Shown here: piece by piece, positions 52,633 to 61,825 of the stretch
Position numbering within the stretch: the stretch's first letter is position 1
Layout: the number at the start of each line of letters is the position of its first letter
Source of the DNA: Lichenicoccus sp964246745
GTDB taxonomy: Bacteria; Pseudomonadota; Alphaproteobacteria; Acetobacterales; Acetobacteraceae
Assembly (NCBI GenBank): GCA_964246745.1
Contig: CAXTRK010000008.1
Coordinates: forward strand, 42,387-106,386
Reading direction: 5' to 3'
DNA: 64,000 bases
The notes under the pieces: model-generated
What the model was told of the DNA's origin: nothing
What the model saw: only the letters and a program-made list of their open reading frames with translations
Database searches by the model: none
Position numbers and translations under genes: made by a program

Positions 52633-54599
52633 CGGCTGAGCAGTTCAAGGAACAGAGCCGCCATGATGCACAGCATGCCCGCGGCGGATGCGGTGTCACG
52701 CGCCGCATCAAGACTGCGCTCGAGACTCTGCGGCATCGTTCGCGTCTGCTCTTCGAGCACGGCATGGATGGTATCCACCTCGGCGGCGGCACGCTCCCTC
52801 GCCGCCTCATCCTCACGACGCTGCCGGCCATCGCTCAGCAGAACCAGCATCGCGGCGAGATCGCCCTGCCCGGCCAGCGCGCGCAGATCCGCGAGCCGAC
52901 GCCGCCTGCGGCTTACCCCGGGCCAATCGTCCAGCAGCGTCTCGAGACGCGGCAGCAGGCTGGCCGCAATCCGTGGCCGCGGACCGCACGCGACCAGCCT
53001 TTGGCAACGCGCCAGCATCCACAGCTCACGCATCGCCTCAGCGCCGGGCAAGGAGCCGGTTGCTGGCTCGCCCTCGGCCTCTTCAAGCCGTGCATCGAGG
53101 TAGGCGAGACACTGCACGTCGATTTCAGCAGCGGCGCTTTCGAGCGCGGCCATCAAGGCGCTCATGGTCACGATCAGCTCGCCGGCGAAGTTTGGCGATG
53201 CGCAGGCGAGATACGGGTTGAGCGCGTAGGCGATGCGCGCCATGAACCGCTGGGTGTCGCCAACACCCGCCATGCGCAACAGACGCGCCGGCAGCTTTGG
53301 TCCGCCCTGCTCGGGCCGTCCCGAGCGCCATTGCTGCCAACGCGAAGCGACGCGACGGTTCAGCATGTCGTCCAGCAGCGCGGATGCGTCCCGCGTGGCA
53401 GACGCCGGCTGGGTCAGGCTCGCTGCCAGGATCGAGCCGAGCGCATCTGGCCAGAGCCAGCGTCCGCGCCAGAACAGCGGCGCCAGCGGATCAAGCAAGG
53501 CAACCAGTTCCGTGAGGGCAAAATCACCGCCCAACGGCGACGACGACGCGTGCCCGCCTGTGGACAGATCGTCCCGACGCAGTTCCTCAAGCCTGGTGAT
53601 CAGAGCCGCATCTTCAGGACCGCGGTTCAGCCACTGCGCCATTGCCCCCTGACGCAGCAGCACCATCGCCTCGGTCGGCTGCTCGGCGCAGAGCAGCGCC
53701 AGCATGCGCCGGTTCGAGGCAAACCGCTCGCCGAGCTTGATCGGCCGGCCCATCGGCCGCGTGCCGCGCTGGGCGCCGCGGCTGGCATGGATGGCGTCCA
53801 GCCTCGCCAGCGCGTGAGGCTGCGGACGCGCCAGCGGATCATCCGCCAGCATGGCGCGCAGGATTTCCTCAAAATTGTGCGCCAGCCTGGTCTGGCCGGT
53901 CAGGGCCGCGTAGCTGCCATGCTCGAGCTTGAGCTGGATGATGTCTTGCGGCGACACCCCGCTCAGCGGAACGGCGCGCGTATGCAGTGCCAGCAGCAGC
54001 ACGCCCAGCGCATACACATCGTCCATGATGGTGCCGTCGCCACGCGCCGCGGGCGCGCAGATCGCGCTATACGCGGGCTCGAACATCGCCGGCTGACTGA
54101 ACGCGGGAGGACCCATCCAGCAGGGTCCCAGCACCACCCCACGGCCGCCCGATGCCACGAACACATTGTCCGGGCGGATCGCCCGGTGCGTCAGCCCGTT
54201 CATCTGAAGCTGGTCCAGCGCCAATGCGGCGGGACGCAGCACCTGGGTCAGCAGCGCGTTGCCGCTCCAGGGTGAAGCCAGCGAGGCGAGCGACGGGCCG
54301 GGCGGCGCGCCAGTGACGACCCAGAAGGATGCGCCCACGGCGCCATGCGCCAGCACCTTGAACAGCGACTCGTGCCGCGCCTGCATGAAGCCTGGAAGCT
54401 GCGCCCGCACCGGTGTGCCGGCGTGCGCGCGCAACGCCACGATGTCTTCAGCGCCCGACCGGAGATCCTGAGCCGCGACACTGTCGTAACCGCCGAGCGT
54501 CTCCAGCCTTGATCCAGGCAGGATGCGGAAACGGCCGTCGATCAGCGGATCATCCATCTGCGCGGACGGTGGCGGAGTCGCCTGCCTGCTCGCCGCCAT
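52629..54599 (-). CDS. Protein-kinase-fold protein, probable pseudokinase with C-terminal anchor
   Basis: A 656-residue protein. Residues ~25-290 follow the Ser/Thr kinase fold: LTHRAIRPDNVFVASGGRGVVLGPCWMGPPAF stands where HRDxKxxN...DFG should be, so the catalytic Asp is Ala/Ile-type and the DFG Asp is replaced (GPC). DDVYALGVLLLALHTRAVPLSG matches the later kinase helix. The glycine-rich loop and VAIK lysine are not evident. The rest is a long helical region with no known domain, ending in a single hydrophobic segment (AAGMLCIMAALFLELLSR) typical of a tail anchor. Catalysis is unlikely; a scaffold or sensor role is inferred. It is followed directly by the membrane-protein gene. Confidence 0.72.
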   Translation of the reverse strand: MAASRQATPPPSAQMDDPLIDGRFRILPGSRLETLGGYDSVAAQDLRSGAEDIVALRAHAGTPVRAQLPGFMQARHESLFKVLAHGAVGASFWVVTGAPPGPSLASLASPWSGNALLTQVLRPAALALDQLQMNGLTHRAIRPDNVFVASGGRGVVLGPCWMGPPAFSQPAMFEPAYSAICAPAARGDGTIMDDVYALGVLLLALHTRAVPLSGVSPQDIIQLKLEHGSYAALTGQTRLAHNFEEILRAMLADDPLARPQPHALARLDAIHASRGAQRGTRPMGRPIKLGERFASNRRMLALLCAEQPTEAMVLLRQGAMAQWLNRGPEDAALITRLEELRRDDLSTGGHASSSPLGGDFALTELVALLDPLAPLFWRGRWLWPDALGSILAASLTQPASATRDASALLDDMLNRRVASRWQQWRSGRPEQGGPKLPARLLRMAGVGDTQRFMARIAYALNPYLACASPNFAGELIVTMSALMAALESAAAEIDVQCLAYLDARLEEAEGEPATGSLPGAEAMRELWMLARCQRLVACGPRPRIAASLLPRLETLLDDWPGVSRRRRRLADLRALAGQGDLAAMLVLLSDGRQRREDEAARERAAAEVDTIHAVLEEQTRTMPQSLERSLDAARDTASAAGMLCIMAALFLELLSR

Positions 54600-54703
54600 G
54601 CCCCCTCGCTTGCATCCGTCCGCCCAGCGATCCGGGCGCAGAGACGGAGCATGCCCGCGAAAGGTTAAGACTCCCTTGCGGAGTGCGGATCAGTGCTGGC
54701 TTG

Positions 54704-55993
54704 TCAATCGACGAACGGATCGCGCATCAGGATGGTGTCGTCCCGTTCCGGGCTGGTGGAGAGCAGGGTCACCGGCGCCTCGACCAGCTCCTCGATGCGG
54801 CGGACATATTTCACCGCCTGCGCCGGCAGTTCCGCCCAGGAGCGCGCGCCACGTGTGGTGGCGGACCAGCCAGGCATGGTCTCGAACACCGGCTGGATAC
54901 GCGACTGCGCGCCGGGTGCGGCGGGCCACTGGCGGACCAGGGCGCCATCCAGCGTGTAGCCGGTGCAGAGGCGTATCTCGGGCAGACCGTCGAGCACGTC
55001 CAGCTTGGTGAGCGCCAGACCGGCGATGCCGCTGATCCGCACCGCGCGACGCACCAGCATCGCATCGAACCAGCCGCAGCGTCGCGGCCGGCCGGTGACG
55101 GTGCCGAACTCATGGCCGCGGCTGCCGAGCAGCCGGCCGGTCTCGTCAGACAGTTCGGTCGGGAACGGGCCGGCGCCGACCCTGGTCGAATAGGCCTTGG
55201 CGATGCCGAGCACGAAGCCCACCGCGGCCGCGCCGACGCCGCTGCCGACGGCGGCATAGCCAGCGACCGTGTTGCTGCTGGTGACGAACGGATAGGTGCC
55301 GTGATCGACGTCGAGCATGACCGCCTGCGCGCCCTCGAACAGGATGCGCCGGCCAGCCCGGCGCGCCTCGTCGAGCAGCTCCCAGACCGGGCTTGCATAG
55401 GGCAGGATGCGTGGAGCGAGGCCGGCCAGCCAGTCCATCATCACAGGTTTCTCAAAGGTGGCGGCTCCCAGCCCACGCAGCAGCGCGTTGTGGTGCAGCA
55501 ACAGCTCGTCGAGCTTCCAGTCGAGTGTCGATGGTTCGGCCAGGTCGCAGACCCTGATGGCCCGCCGGGCGACCTTGTCCTCATAGGCGGGGCCGATGCC
55601 GCGCCCGGTGGTGCCGATGCGCCGCTCGCCGCGCGCGCTTTCGCGGGCACGGTCGATGGCCGCGTGCAACGGCAGGATCAGCGCCGCGTTCTCGGCGATG
55701 CGCAACGCGTCCGGACCGACGTCAAGGCCCTGGCCACGAACACGGTCGATCTCCGCCAGCAGCGCTTCCGGATCGATCACCACGCCATTGCCGATGATGC
55801 CGGTCTTGCCGCGCACCAATCCGCTCGGCAGCAGCGACAGCTTGTAGGTCTGGTTGCCGACCACCAGCGTGTGGCCGGCATTATGGCCGCCCTGGAAGCG
55901 CACCACGATATCGGCGCGGCTGGCCAGCCAGTCGACGATCTTGCCCTTGCCTTCGTCGCCCCATTGCGCGCCGATGACGGTGACGTTGGACAT
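54704..55993 (-). CDS. purA: Adenylosuccinate synthetase
   Basis: GTP-dependent first committed step from IMP to AMP. The 429-residue protein starts SNVTVIGAQWGDEGKGKIVDWLA, with the catalytic Asp and P-loop, and continues RFQGGHNAGHTLV. IGTTGRGIGPAYEDK and FEGAQAVMLDVDHGTYPFVTSSN are diagnostic. The end is LLSTSPERDDTILMRDPF. AAGGAG is 6 bases before the ATG. An open frame runs back into hisZ without a stop only because of the tract there; the true start is at 55993. It follows hisZ by 2 bases and is the last gene of serC-hisZ-purA. Confidence 0.97.
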   Translation of the reverse strand: MSNVTVIGAQWGDEGKGKIVDWLASRADIVVRFQGGHNAGHTLVVGNQTYKLSLLPSGLVRGKTGIIGNGVVIDPEALLAEIDRVRGQGLDVGPDALRIAENAALILPLHAAIDRARESARGERRIGTTGRGIGPAYEDKVARRAIRVCDLAEPSTLDWKLDELLLHHNALLRGLGAATFEKPVMMDWLAGLAPRILPYASPVWELLDEARRAGRRILFEGAQAVMLDVDHGTYPFVTSSNTVAGYAAVGSGVGAAAVGFVLGIAKAYSTRVGAGPFPTELSDETGRLLGSRGHEFGTVTGRPRRCGWFDAMLVRRAVRISGIAGLALTKLDVLDGLPEIRLCTGYTLDGALVRQWPAAPGAQSRIQPVFETMPGWSATTRGARSWAELPAQAVKYVRRIEELVEAPVTLLSTSPERDDTILMRDPFVD

Positions 55994-55995
55994 AT

Positions 55996-57166
55996 TCAGC
56001 TCCTTGGACTCACCGGCACCGGGCTGCCGTGGCGGAGGTAATGGGTGCAGCCGAGACGGATCGCCTCCGCCTCGTGATCCTCGACCGGGGCAAGGCCGGC
56101 GACCGTGGCAAAACCTTGCGCGCGCGGGCCGGCGGCGGCGGCGGCATCGTCGGCGTGCGGAATGAACAGCCTTGGGCGTCTCGGCCGCGCCGGCGCCGCG
56201 CGCAGGATCGCCTCCGGACGCAAGGTCAGGCCGCAGGCCGGCTCGTCGCCGCCCGAAATATAGCGGCCGCCGCGTCCCAGCTCCTCGTGCCGGCCTGGCG
56301 CGTACACGGTGACGCACAGGCCGGTATGATAGCGCCAGCCGCGGAATTCGATCGGATCGATGGTGAGAAGCAGCGCCGGCGCGCTTCTCGTGATGGCGTC
56401 GACGCTCTGCGCCAGGCGTTCGGTCAGCAGGCGTGACGCCGGCGGCAGCGCCGCCCGCCGCAGCACGCCAAGCGCCTTGGACGCCGGCCCGGCGCCGAGC
56501 AGCAGTTCGTTGAGCGTACGCGCGAGCCGGCCGCCATGTCGGGCGACACCGGCCGCGTCCTTGCGGTCGAGGGGCCCCCCCCCCCCCCCCCGCGCGGGGG
56601 GGGGGGGGGCGGGCGCGCGCGGCGGCCTCCTCGATCAACGTCGGCGCCAGCGTCGGCAGCGTGAGATCAAAGCTGAAACGGGCGAGCCCGACGGCGGCGA
56701 GCGCTGCGGCACCCAAGGCGATGACCTCCGCGTCGGCGGCGGCCGAATCGGGGCCGATCAGCTCGATCCCGGCCTGGGCGATCTGCCGGTCGGCGACCAG
56801 CGCGCTGCCGGGCTGGGTCTGCACGCACATCCCGTCGTAGGAGAGACGCAGCGGCCGTGGCGCGCCGGCGAGGCGCGTCGCCGCGATACGCGCCACCTGC
56901 GGCGTCATGTCGGCACGCAGCCCCATCATCCGGTGCGTCGCCGGGTCCATCAGGCGGAACGTCTGCTCGGCGACCGCCGCTCCCGAGCCGGACAGCAGGC
57001 TGTCCTCGAATTCGAGCAGCGGCGGCTTGACCCGCTCATAGCCGTGGTCAGCGAACACCGCCATCAACGCCTCGAGCGAAAGCGCCTCGGTCTCCGCGTC
57101 CGGCGGCAGCAGGTCGCGCAGCCCCGCTGGCAGCAGGGCCGGGCTGGCGGGCGGATCGTCGGTCAT
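55996..57166 (-). pseudogene. hisZ: ATP phosphoribosyltransferase regulatory subunit, frame broken at a C/G tract
   Basis: HisZ is the HisRS-like partner that activates the short HisG of histidine synthesis. The N-terminal part (LLPAGLRDLLPPDAETEALSLEALMAVF; GLRADMTPQVARIAATRL; LIEEAAARA) is in one frame. After a homopolymer tract the match resumes one base out of frame (LDRKDAAGVARHGGRL; IEFRGWRYHTGLCVTVYAPG; GRGGRYISGGDEPACGLTL) and ends at 55996. Roughly 10-15 codons that should join the parts are replaced by the tract. As written, the gene is disrupted; a sequencing or assembly error is at least as likely as a real mutation. It starts in an ATGA overlap with serC. Confidence 0.88.
56575..56609. 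repeat. C17-GCGC-G14 self-complementary tract inside hisZ
   Basis: Seventeen C (56575-56591), then GCGC, then fourteen G (56596-56609) form a near-perfect hairpin-like palindrome. No comparable homopolymer occurs elsewhere in the window. Poly-G joined head-to-head with its complement is what two-colour sequencing dark cycles or a collapsed gap would produce. Confidence 0.9.
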
Positions 57167-58371
57167 GCCGCGGCGTCGCTCGCTGCAAATTCGCTGCGTG
57201 TCTCCTGGATCGCCCAGTCGAGCCAGGGCAGCAGCGCCTCGATATCGCTGGTCTCGACGGTGGCGCCCCCCCAGATGCGCAGGCCAGGCGGCGCGTCGCG
57301 ATAGCTGGCGATGTCGTAGGCAACGCCCTCGCGCTCCAGCAGGCCGGTCACGCGCTTTGCCGCCTTTGCCTGCACGTCGGCCGGGAGCTGCGCGAACCAG
57401 GCGGCGGTGACGCGCAGGCAGATCGAGGTGCTGGACCGCGCGCGCGGCTCCTCGGCCAGGAACGTGGCCCAGTCGGAGCCCGCCACCCAGCGCGCCACCG
57501 CGGCGAGATTGGCGCGGCTGCGTGCGATCAGCACGGGCAGCCCGCCGATCCGCTCGGCCCAGCGCAGACCGTCGAGCGCATCCTCGGCGCAGAGCATCGA
57601 CGGCGTGTTGATGGTGTCGCCGTCGAAAATGCCCTCGATCAGCCGGCCACGCGCGGTCAGACGAAACAGCTTCGGCAGCGCCCGCGGCGGCGGTGCCGCC
57701 TCCAGGCGCGCCGCCGCGCGCGGCGAGAGCGCAAGCATGCCGTGCGCCGCCTCGCCGCCGAGCACCTTCTGCCAGGACCAGGTGACGACATCGAGCCGGT
57801 CCCAGGGCAGCTCCATGGCGAAGGCGGCCGAGGTCGCGTCGCAGATTGCCAGGCCCTCATGGGCGGGCGGGATTGCGGCGGCGTCCGGCAGGCAGACTCC
57901 GGAGGTGGTGCCGTTCCAGGCGAACACCACGTCGCGCGACCAGTCGACCTGGTCCAATCTCGGCAGCTTCCCGTAAGGCGCCTCCAGCACACGGGCGTCG
58001 GCGAGACCAAGCTCGTTGGTGATGTCATACGCCCACGCCGCGGAGAAATTCTCAAAGGCGAGCACGTCGACCGGGCGGGCTCCGAGCAGCGACCACAACG
58101 CCATCTCGACAGCGCCGGTATCGGACGCCGGCACGATGCCGAGCCGCCAGTCCGCCGGCATGCCGAGCAGCGCCCGCGAGCGCTCGATGATCTCGGCAAG
58201 CCGGGCGCGTCCCGCCGGCGCGCGGTGGCTGCGCCCCAGCAGGGCGCCGGACAGCGCGTCGAGCGACCAGCCCGGCCGCTTGGCGCACGGTCCCGATGCG
58301 AAACACGGATTGGCCGGAAGCAAAGACGGCTTGGCCAAAGGCTGCTTGGCTAAAGGCTGCGGGCTGGACAT
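57163..58371 (-). CDS. serC: Phosphoserine aminotransferase (alphaproteobacterial type)
   Basis: PLP enzyme making 3-phosphoserine from 3-phosphohydroxypyruvate; it also serves pyridoxine synthesis. The 402-residue protein has FASGPCAKRPGWSLDALSGALLGRSHRA near the start, VFAWNGTTSGVCLPDA for cofactor binding, ICDATSAAFAMELPWDRLDVVTWSWQKVLGGEAAHGML with the PLP lysine, and GIFDGDTINTPSML. The N-terminus holds a short duplication (PLAKQPLAKP). The ATG at 58371 was chosen; the frame beyond is Arg-rich. It diverges from the helicase gene. Confidence 0.94.
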   Translation of the reverse strand: MSSPQPLAKQPLAKPSLLPANPCFASGPCAKRPGWSLDALSGALLGRSHRAPAGRARLAEIIERSRALLGMPADWRLGIVPASDTGAVEMALWSLLGARPVDVLAFENFSAAWAYDITNELGLADARVLEAPYGKLPRLDQVDWSRDVVFAWNGTTSGVCLPDAAAIPPAHEGLAICDATSAAFAMELPWDRLDVVTWSWQKVLGGEAAHGMLALSPRAAARLEAAPPPRALPKLFRLTARGRLIEGIFDGDTINTPSMLCAEDALDGLRWAERIGGLPVLIARSRANLAAVARWVAGSDWATFLAEEPRARSSTSICLRVTAAWFAQLPADVQAKAAKRVTGLLEREGVAYDIASYRDAPPGLRIWGGATVETSDIEALLPWLDWAIQETRSEFAASDAAA

Positions 58372-58448
58372 GCGGGCGGTGATCCGGAATTGCACGCGTG
58401 ACCGTAGAGCAATCGCCCGCTTACTGAAAATCGCCGCCGAGGACATAG

Positions 58449-60722
58449 ATGACAGCCGCTTTTTCCCCGGCTCAGCAGGCGGTCGACGCCGCCGGCATCA
58501 CCATTGACAGGAGCGAGCTGCCGCAACTGCTGCGTCTGGTGGCGCGCCGCTTGCCTGCGGACGCGGATACCGTGCGCCAGGCACTCTGCGAGGTGCGGCG
58601 CAAGGGCTGGGCGTCCCGCCTGATCGATCGCGCGCAGCGCGCCGGCCGGATCTGGGTGCTCCGACGCGACGCGGAGGCGGCAGCCGCTTCGATTATTGAT
58701 CCCGAGCCGGATGACGACGCCCTGCTCGCCGCTCTTGAGCCGGTTCTGGCGGCGCGGCTGCGCGGCACCGCCGAGACCGCCGAGGCGGCGCTGGCGCTGA
58801 TCCGCGACGAACTCCCAGGTGGCGCCGGCCGGATGCTGTCGCCAGGCCAGGAGGCGGCGCTGGCGCGGGACCTGGCCGCTTCGTTCGGCCGCTCGGTCGA
58901 CTTCGTGCGGGCGGCAGGGCGCGACGCCGAGCGGCGCGGACGCGAGCAGGCGCTGACCGAGCGGACCGCGCGTGCTGGGCGGCGAGACGAGCTGCGACGG
59001 CAGCGCGACTGGGAAGCCAGCCTGGTGGAATTCGGCCAGGTGCCGGCGCTGCTCGGCTGCGACCGCGCCGAGGCGCTGCGCATGGTCGCCGAGAACCGGC
59101 TGCCGGTGGCGCGCACGCTGATCCGCGATGGCGTCGAGCATTGGCAGTTCGATCCCGCTTCGCTGGTCCGTCTTCGAGCAACGAGCTCCAACCGCCAGAG
59201 CGGCATACAAACTCGCATACGGAGCGGCAACGCCGCCGTCGCGCGCGTGGCCGCACTCGATCGTTACGCCGCCCATTTCCGTACGGCGCGCGCGCTCGAC
59301 CGACGCATCACGCTGGTGACCGGCCCCACCAACAGCGGCAAGTCGCATACCGCGCTCGACACCCTCGCGCATGCTCCAAGCGGCCTGGCGCTGGCGCCGC
59401 TGCGCCTGCTCGCGCACGAGTTCCGAGAGGCGATCGAGGCGCGCGGGGTTCCCTGCGCGCTCTCGACCGGAGAGGAGCGGATCGAGGTTCCGGGCAGCCA
59501 TCATCTGGCGGCCACCGTCGAGATGTGCCCGATGCATGCTCCCATGGACGTCGCCATCGTCGACGAGGCGCAGATGCTCCATGACCCTGATCGCGGCGCC
59601 GCCTGGACCGCGGCGATCATGGGAGCGCCGGCGCGCCATGTTTTCGTGCTGGGGGCGCCTGAATGCACGGCGATGGTGCGGCGCATCGCCGCCCTCTGCG
59701 ACGACCCGCTCGACGAGATCAGTCTTGAACGGATGGGTCCGCTGGTCGCGGCCAGCGAGCCGGTGCGGCTCGCCTCGCTCGGCCGCGGCGACGCGCTGAT
59801 CGCGTTTTCGCGTCGCGACGTGCTCGACCTGCGCGCCGCCTTGCTTGCCCGCGGCCGACGCGTGGCGGTGGTGTACGGCGCGCTCAGCCCGGAGGTGCGA
59901 CGTGCCGAAGCGGCCCGCTTCAATGACGGAGACGCCGATATCCTGGTCGCCACCGACGCGATCGGCATGGGGCTCAACCTCAACATACGCCGGATCGTGT
60001 TTTCCTCCCTGCGCAAGTTCGACGGCAGCGAGAGCCGCGAGCTGACCGCCCAGGAGGTCAAGCAGATCGGCGGCCGCGCCGGACGCCACGGCAGGCACGA
60101 GACTGGTGTGGTCGCGGTGCTGGCCGGTGCGGGCAGCCCCGCCAGCATACGCGCCATGCTGGCGGCGCCCGCTGCGATGCGGCAGGCCGAGTTGCGTCCA
60201 CTGGTGCAGCCGGACGCCGACATCGTGCGCGCGGTGGCGGCCGAGATCGGTTCGGACAGCCTGTTCGGCGTGCTGGTGCGGATCAGGCGGGCGGTGCTGC
60301 GCCGTGACGATCCGAACTACCGGCTCGCCGACATGGGCCAGGCCTTCGCGGTGGCGACGGCGCTGGAGGGTGTTCGGGAGCTCGGTCTCACCGAGCGCTG
60401 GGCCTATGCGATGTGCCCGGTGGACGAGCGCGACCACGGCATTCCCCGCCTGGCGGCTTGGGCGGCCGATCACGCCGCCGGAAGGGCAGTGCCGCCGCCG
60501 CCGGTGGGCACGCTGCCGCCGCCCGAGCGCGCCACGCGCGAGGAGCTGGAGCGCGCCGAGAAGCAGCATCGCCGACTGGTCGCCTGGCGTTGGCTGGCGC
60601 TGCGTTTTCCCGCGGCCTACCCGGCTCGCGAGGAAGCTGAAGCCTCGACATCACGCCTGAATGGCTGGATCGAGGATGTGCTGCGCCAGCAGCGTCGCGG
60701 CCAGGCCGACGCCGGACGATGA
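58449..60722 (+). CDS. SUV3-like DEAD/DExH-box RNA helicase
   Basis: A 757-residue superfamily 2 helicase related to mitochondrial SUV3. The N-terminal ~270 residues are a charged extension (AGRDAERRGREQALTERTARAGRRDELRRQRDWE). Walker A is VTGPTNSGKSHTALDTL and the DExH box is VAIVDEAQML. The C-terminal RecA domain has VVYGALSPEVRRAEAARFN, LVATDAIGMGLNLNIRRIVF and KQIGGRAGRHG. SUV3 unwinds RNA for degradation in mitochondria; alphaproteobacterial versions are the bacterial counterparts of unproven role. It converges on tRNA-Leu with a hairpin between. Confidence 0.9.
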   Translation: MTAAFSPAQQAVDAAGITIDRSELPQLLRLVARRLPADADTVRQALCEVRRKGWASRLIDRAQRAGRIWVLRRDAEAAAASIIDPEPDDDALLAALEPVLAARLRGTAETAEAALALIRDELPGGAGRMLSPGQEAALARDLAASFGRSVDFVRAAGRDAERRGREQALTERTARAGRRDELRRQRDWEASLVEFGQVPALLGCDRAEALRMVAENRLPVARTLIRDGVEHWQFDPASLVRLRATSSNRQSGIQTRIRSGNAAVARVAALDRYAAHFRTARALDRRITLVTGPTNSGKSHTALDTLAHAPSGLALAPLRLLAHEFREAIEARGVPCALSTGEERIEVPGSHHLAATVEMCPMHAPMDVAIVDEAQMLHDPDRGAAWTAAIMGAPARHVFVLGAPECTAMVRRIAALCDDPLDEISLERMGPLVAASEPVRLASLGRGDALIAFSRRDVLDLRAALLARGRRVAVVYGALSPEVRRAEAARFNDGDADILVATDAIGMGLNLNIRRIVFSSLRKFDGSESRELTAQEVKQIGGRAGRHGRHETGVVAVLAGAGSPASIRAMLAAPAAMRQAELRPLVQPDADIVRAVAAEIGSDSLFGVLVRIRRAVLRRDDPNYRLADMGQAFAVATALEGVRELGLTERWAYAMCPVDERDHGIPRLAAWAADHAAGRAVPPPPVGTLPPPERATREELERAEKQHRRLVAWRWLALRFPAAYPAREEAEASTSRLNGWIEDVLRQQRRGQADAGR

Positions 60723-60749
60723 CACCGGGATCACTTCGCTTGGAAAGCT

Positions 60750-60767
60750 CGGGCTTTACAAAGCCCG
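60750..60767. terminator. Bidirectional hairpin between helicase gene and tRNA-Leu
   Basis: CGGGCTTT pairs perfectly with AAAGCCCG around a 2-base centre (a 7-bp stem with a TACA loop is more realistic). It lies 27 bases after the helicase stop and 10 bases beyond the 3' end of the minus-strand tRNA-Leu. The T and A runs on both arms could serve both directions. Confidence 0.55.
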
Positions 60768-60777
60768 GCCAGAGCGT

Positions 60778-60862
60778 TGGTGCGGGTGGTCGGGGTCGAA
60801 CCGACACTCCTTGCGGAACCGGATTTTGAGTCCGGCGCGTCTACCAATTCCACCACACCCGC
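60778..60862 (-). tRNA. tRNA-Leu (anticodon CAA)
   Basis: On the minus strand the acceptor GCGGGTG pairs with CACCCGC. The anticodon stem CCGGA/TCCGG encloses CTCAAAA, giving anticodon CAA. A long variable arm follows (TTCCGCAAGGAGT), as in class II tRNAs, and the T arm has GGTTCGACCCC. CCA is encoded (60780-60778). Confidence 0.96.
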
Positions 60863-60922
60863 GTGGAGAGCGCCCTCTTAGCGCACTCGCGCGCGTCTGT
60901 GGAGACGTGATCGCGGCTCGCC

Positions 60923-61020
60923 AGTGTCCCGATTCAGCAATTCCTTGCTGAATTTCGGGGACACTCGCTCTTTGTTGTCAGTGGCCTGCTCATCCCTGAC
61001 ATGCTTACGCATCTCAGGGA
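60923..61020. repeat. Cluster of two hairpin repeats between tRNA-Leu and cysH
   Basis: At 60923-60965, AGTGTCCC-GATTCAGCAA pairs with TTGCTGAATT-TCGGGGACACT across a TTCC loop, a long nearly perfect stem. At 60993-61020, TCCCTGA pairs with TCAGGGA. The outer GTGTCC of the first stem recurs as GGACAC just before the cysH stop (61022-61027). The two stems share GGGACA-type ends, resembling REP-like or small palindromic elements. They lie downstream of cysH (minus strand), so they could also act as its terminator. Confidence 0.65.
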
Positions 61021-61027
61021 CAGGACA

Positions 61028-61825
61028 CTAGGCGGCGGCGGAGACCAACTGGCTTGGATCGTGTATGCCGCATTCCACCTTGGACGAGCCGGCCCATCGT
61101 CCGGCGCGGCTGTCCTCGCCGGCGCCCACAGCGCGCGTGCAGACCGCGCACCCGATCGACGGATAGCCGCGCTTGACCAGCGGATGCTGCGGCAGCGCGC
61201 GGCGGGACAGTTCCGCGCCGATCCGTCGCATGTCCCAATCCGCCAACGGGTTCAGCTTGATCTGGTCGCCGACCCGCTCGACCACCGGCAATGACGCGCG
61301 CGCCGTGGTCTGGAACCGCTTACGCCCGGAAATCCACGCGTCAAAAGCGGACAAAGCGCGCTTCAAAGGCGCCACCTTGCGTAAATTGCAGCAGGCATCC
61401 TGATCATAATACCAAAGCTCGCCGCTGGGGTCGTGCCGCTCGAGAGCGCTGGCGCCCGGTGTCACGTTGCGGATGTCGCTCAGGCCGAGATGTGCCGCGA
61501 GCGTGTCCCGGTAGGCCAGCGTCTCGGCAAAGTGCTTGCCGGTTTCGAGAAAGACGACCGGCACCGACGGGTCGATCTCGGCGACAAGCGCCAGCAACAA
61601 GGCGGATTCCGCGCCAAACGCGGACACCATCGCAATCCGTCCGCGTAGCGCGTGGCGGACAGCATGGTCCAGAACCTCGCTGCCGCTGGCGCCGTCTTGC
61701 TCCATGCCATGCAGGAGATCATAGGCCTCCTGGGTGCTGAGCGGGCGCGCGCGCACCGTGGTGGACGCGACGTCATCGTCGCAACCGATCGAAACGCAGG
61801 GAGCAAAATCCATAGTCGAGGCCAC
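61028..61825 (-). CDS. cysH: Adenylyl-sulfate (APS) reductase, CysH family
   Basis: Reduces activated sulfate to sulfite for cysteine synthesis. The 265-residue protein has VSAFGAESALLLALVAEID, VFLETGKHFAETLAYRD and the Cys pairs of the 4Fe-4S form, DACCNLRKVAPLKRAL and IGCAVCTRAV. These mark the APS-using type rather than the PAPS enzyme of E. coli. The catalytic C-terminal Cys is in ECGIH. Starts at 61825 or 61813 (MDFAPCV) are possible. No cysDN or cysI is nearby. The upstream 190 bases to tRNA-Asn hold no gene; they include a run of eight T near 61903-61910. Confidence 0.93.
   Translation of the reverse strand: MASTMDFAPCVSIGCDDDVASTTVRARPLSTQEAYDLLHGMEQDGASGSEVLDHAVRHALRGRIAMVSAFGAESALLLALVAEIDPSVPVVFLETGKHFAETLAYRDTLAAHLGLSDIRNVTPGASALERHDPSGELWYYDQDACCNLRKVAPLKRALSAFDAWISGRKRFQTTARASLPVVERVGDQIKLNPLADWDMRRIGAELSRRALPQHPLVKRGYPSIGCAVCTRAVGAGEDSRAGRWAGSSKVECGIHDPSQLVSAAA

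Noticed and set aside
54704..57166. A single 820-residue HisZ-PurA fusion protein
   Set aside because: The frame is continuous only because the C/G tract shifts hisZ into a frame that happens to run into purA. The middle third is Arg/Gly-rich nonsense, and purA has its own strong AAGGAG site and ATG.
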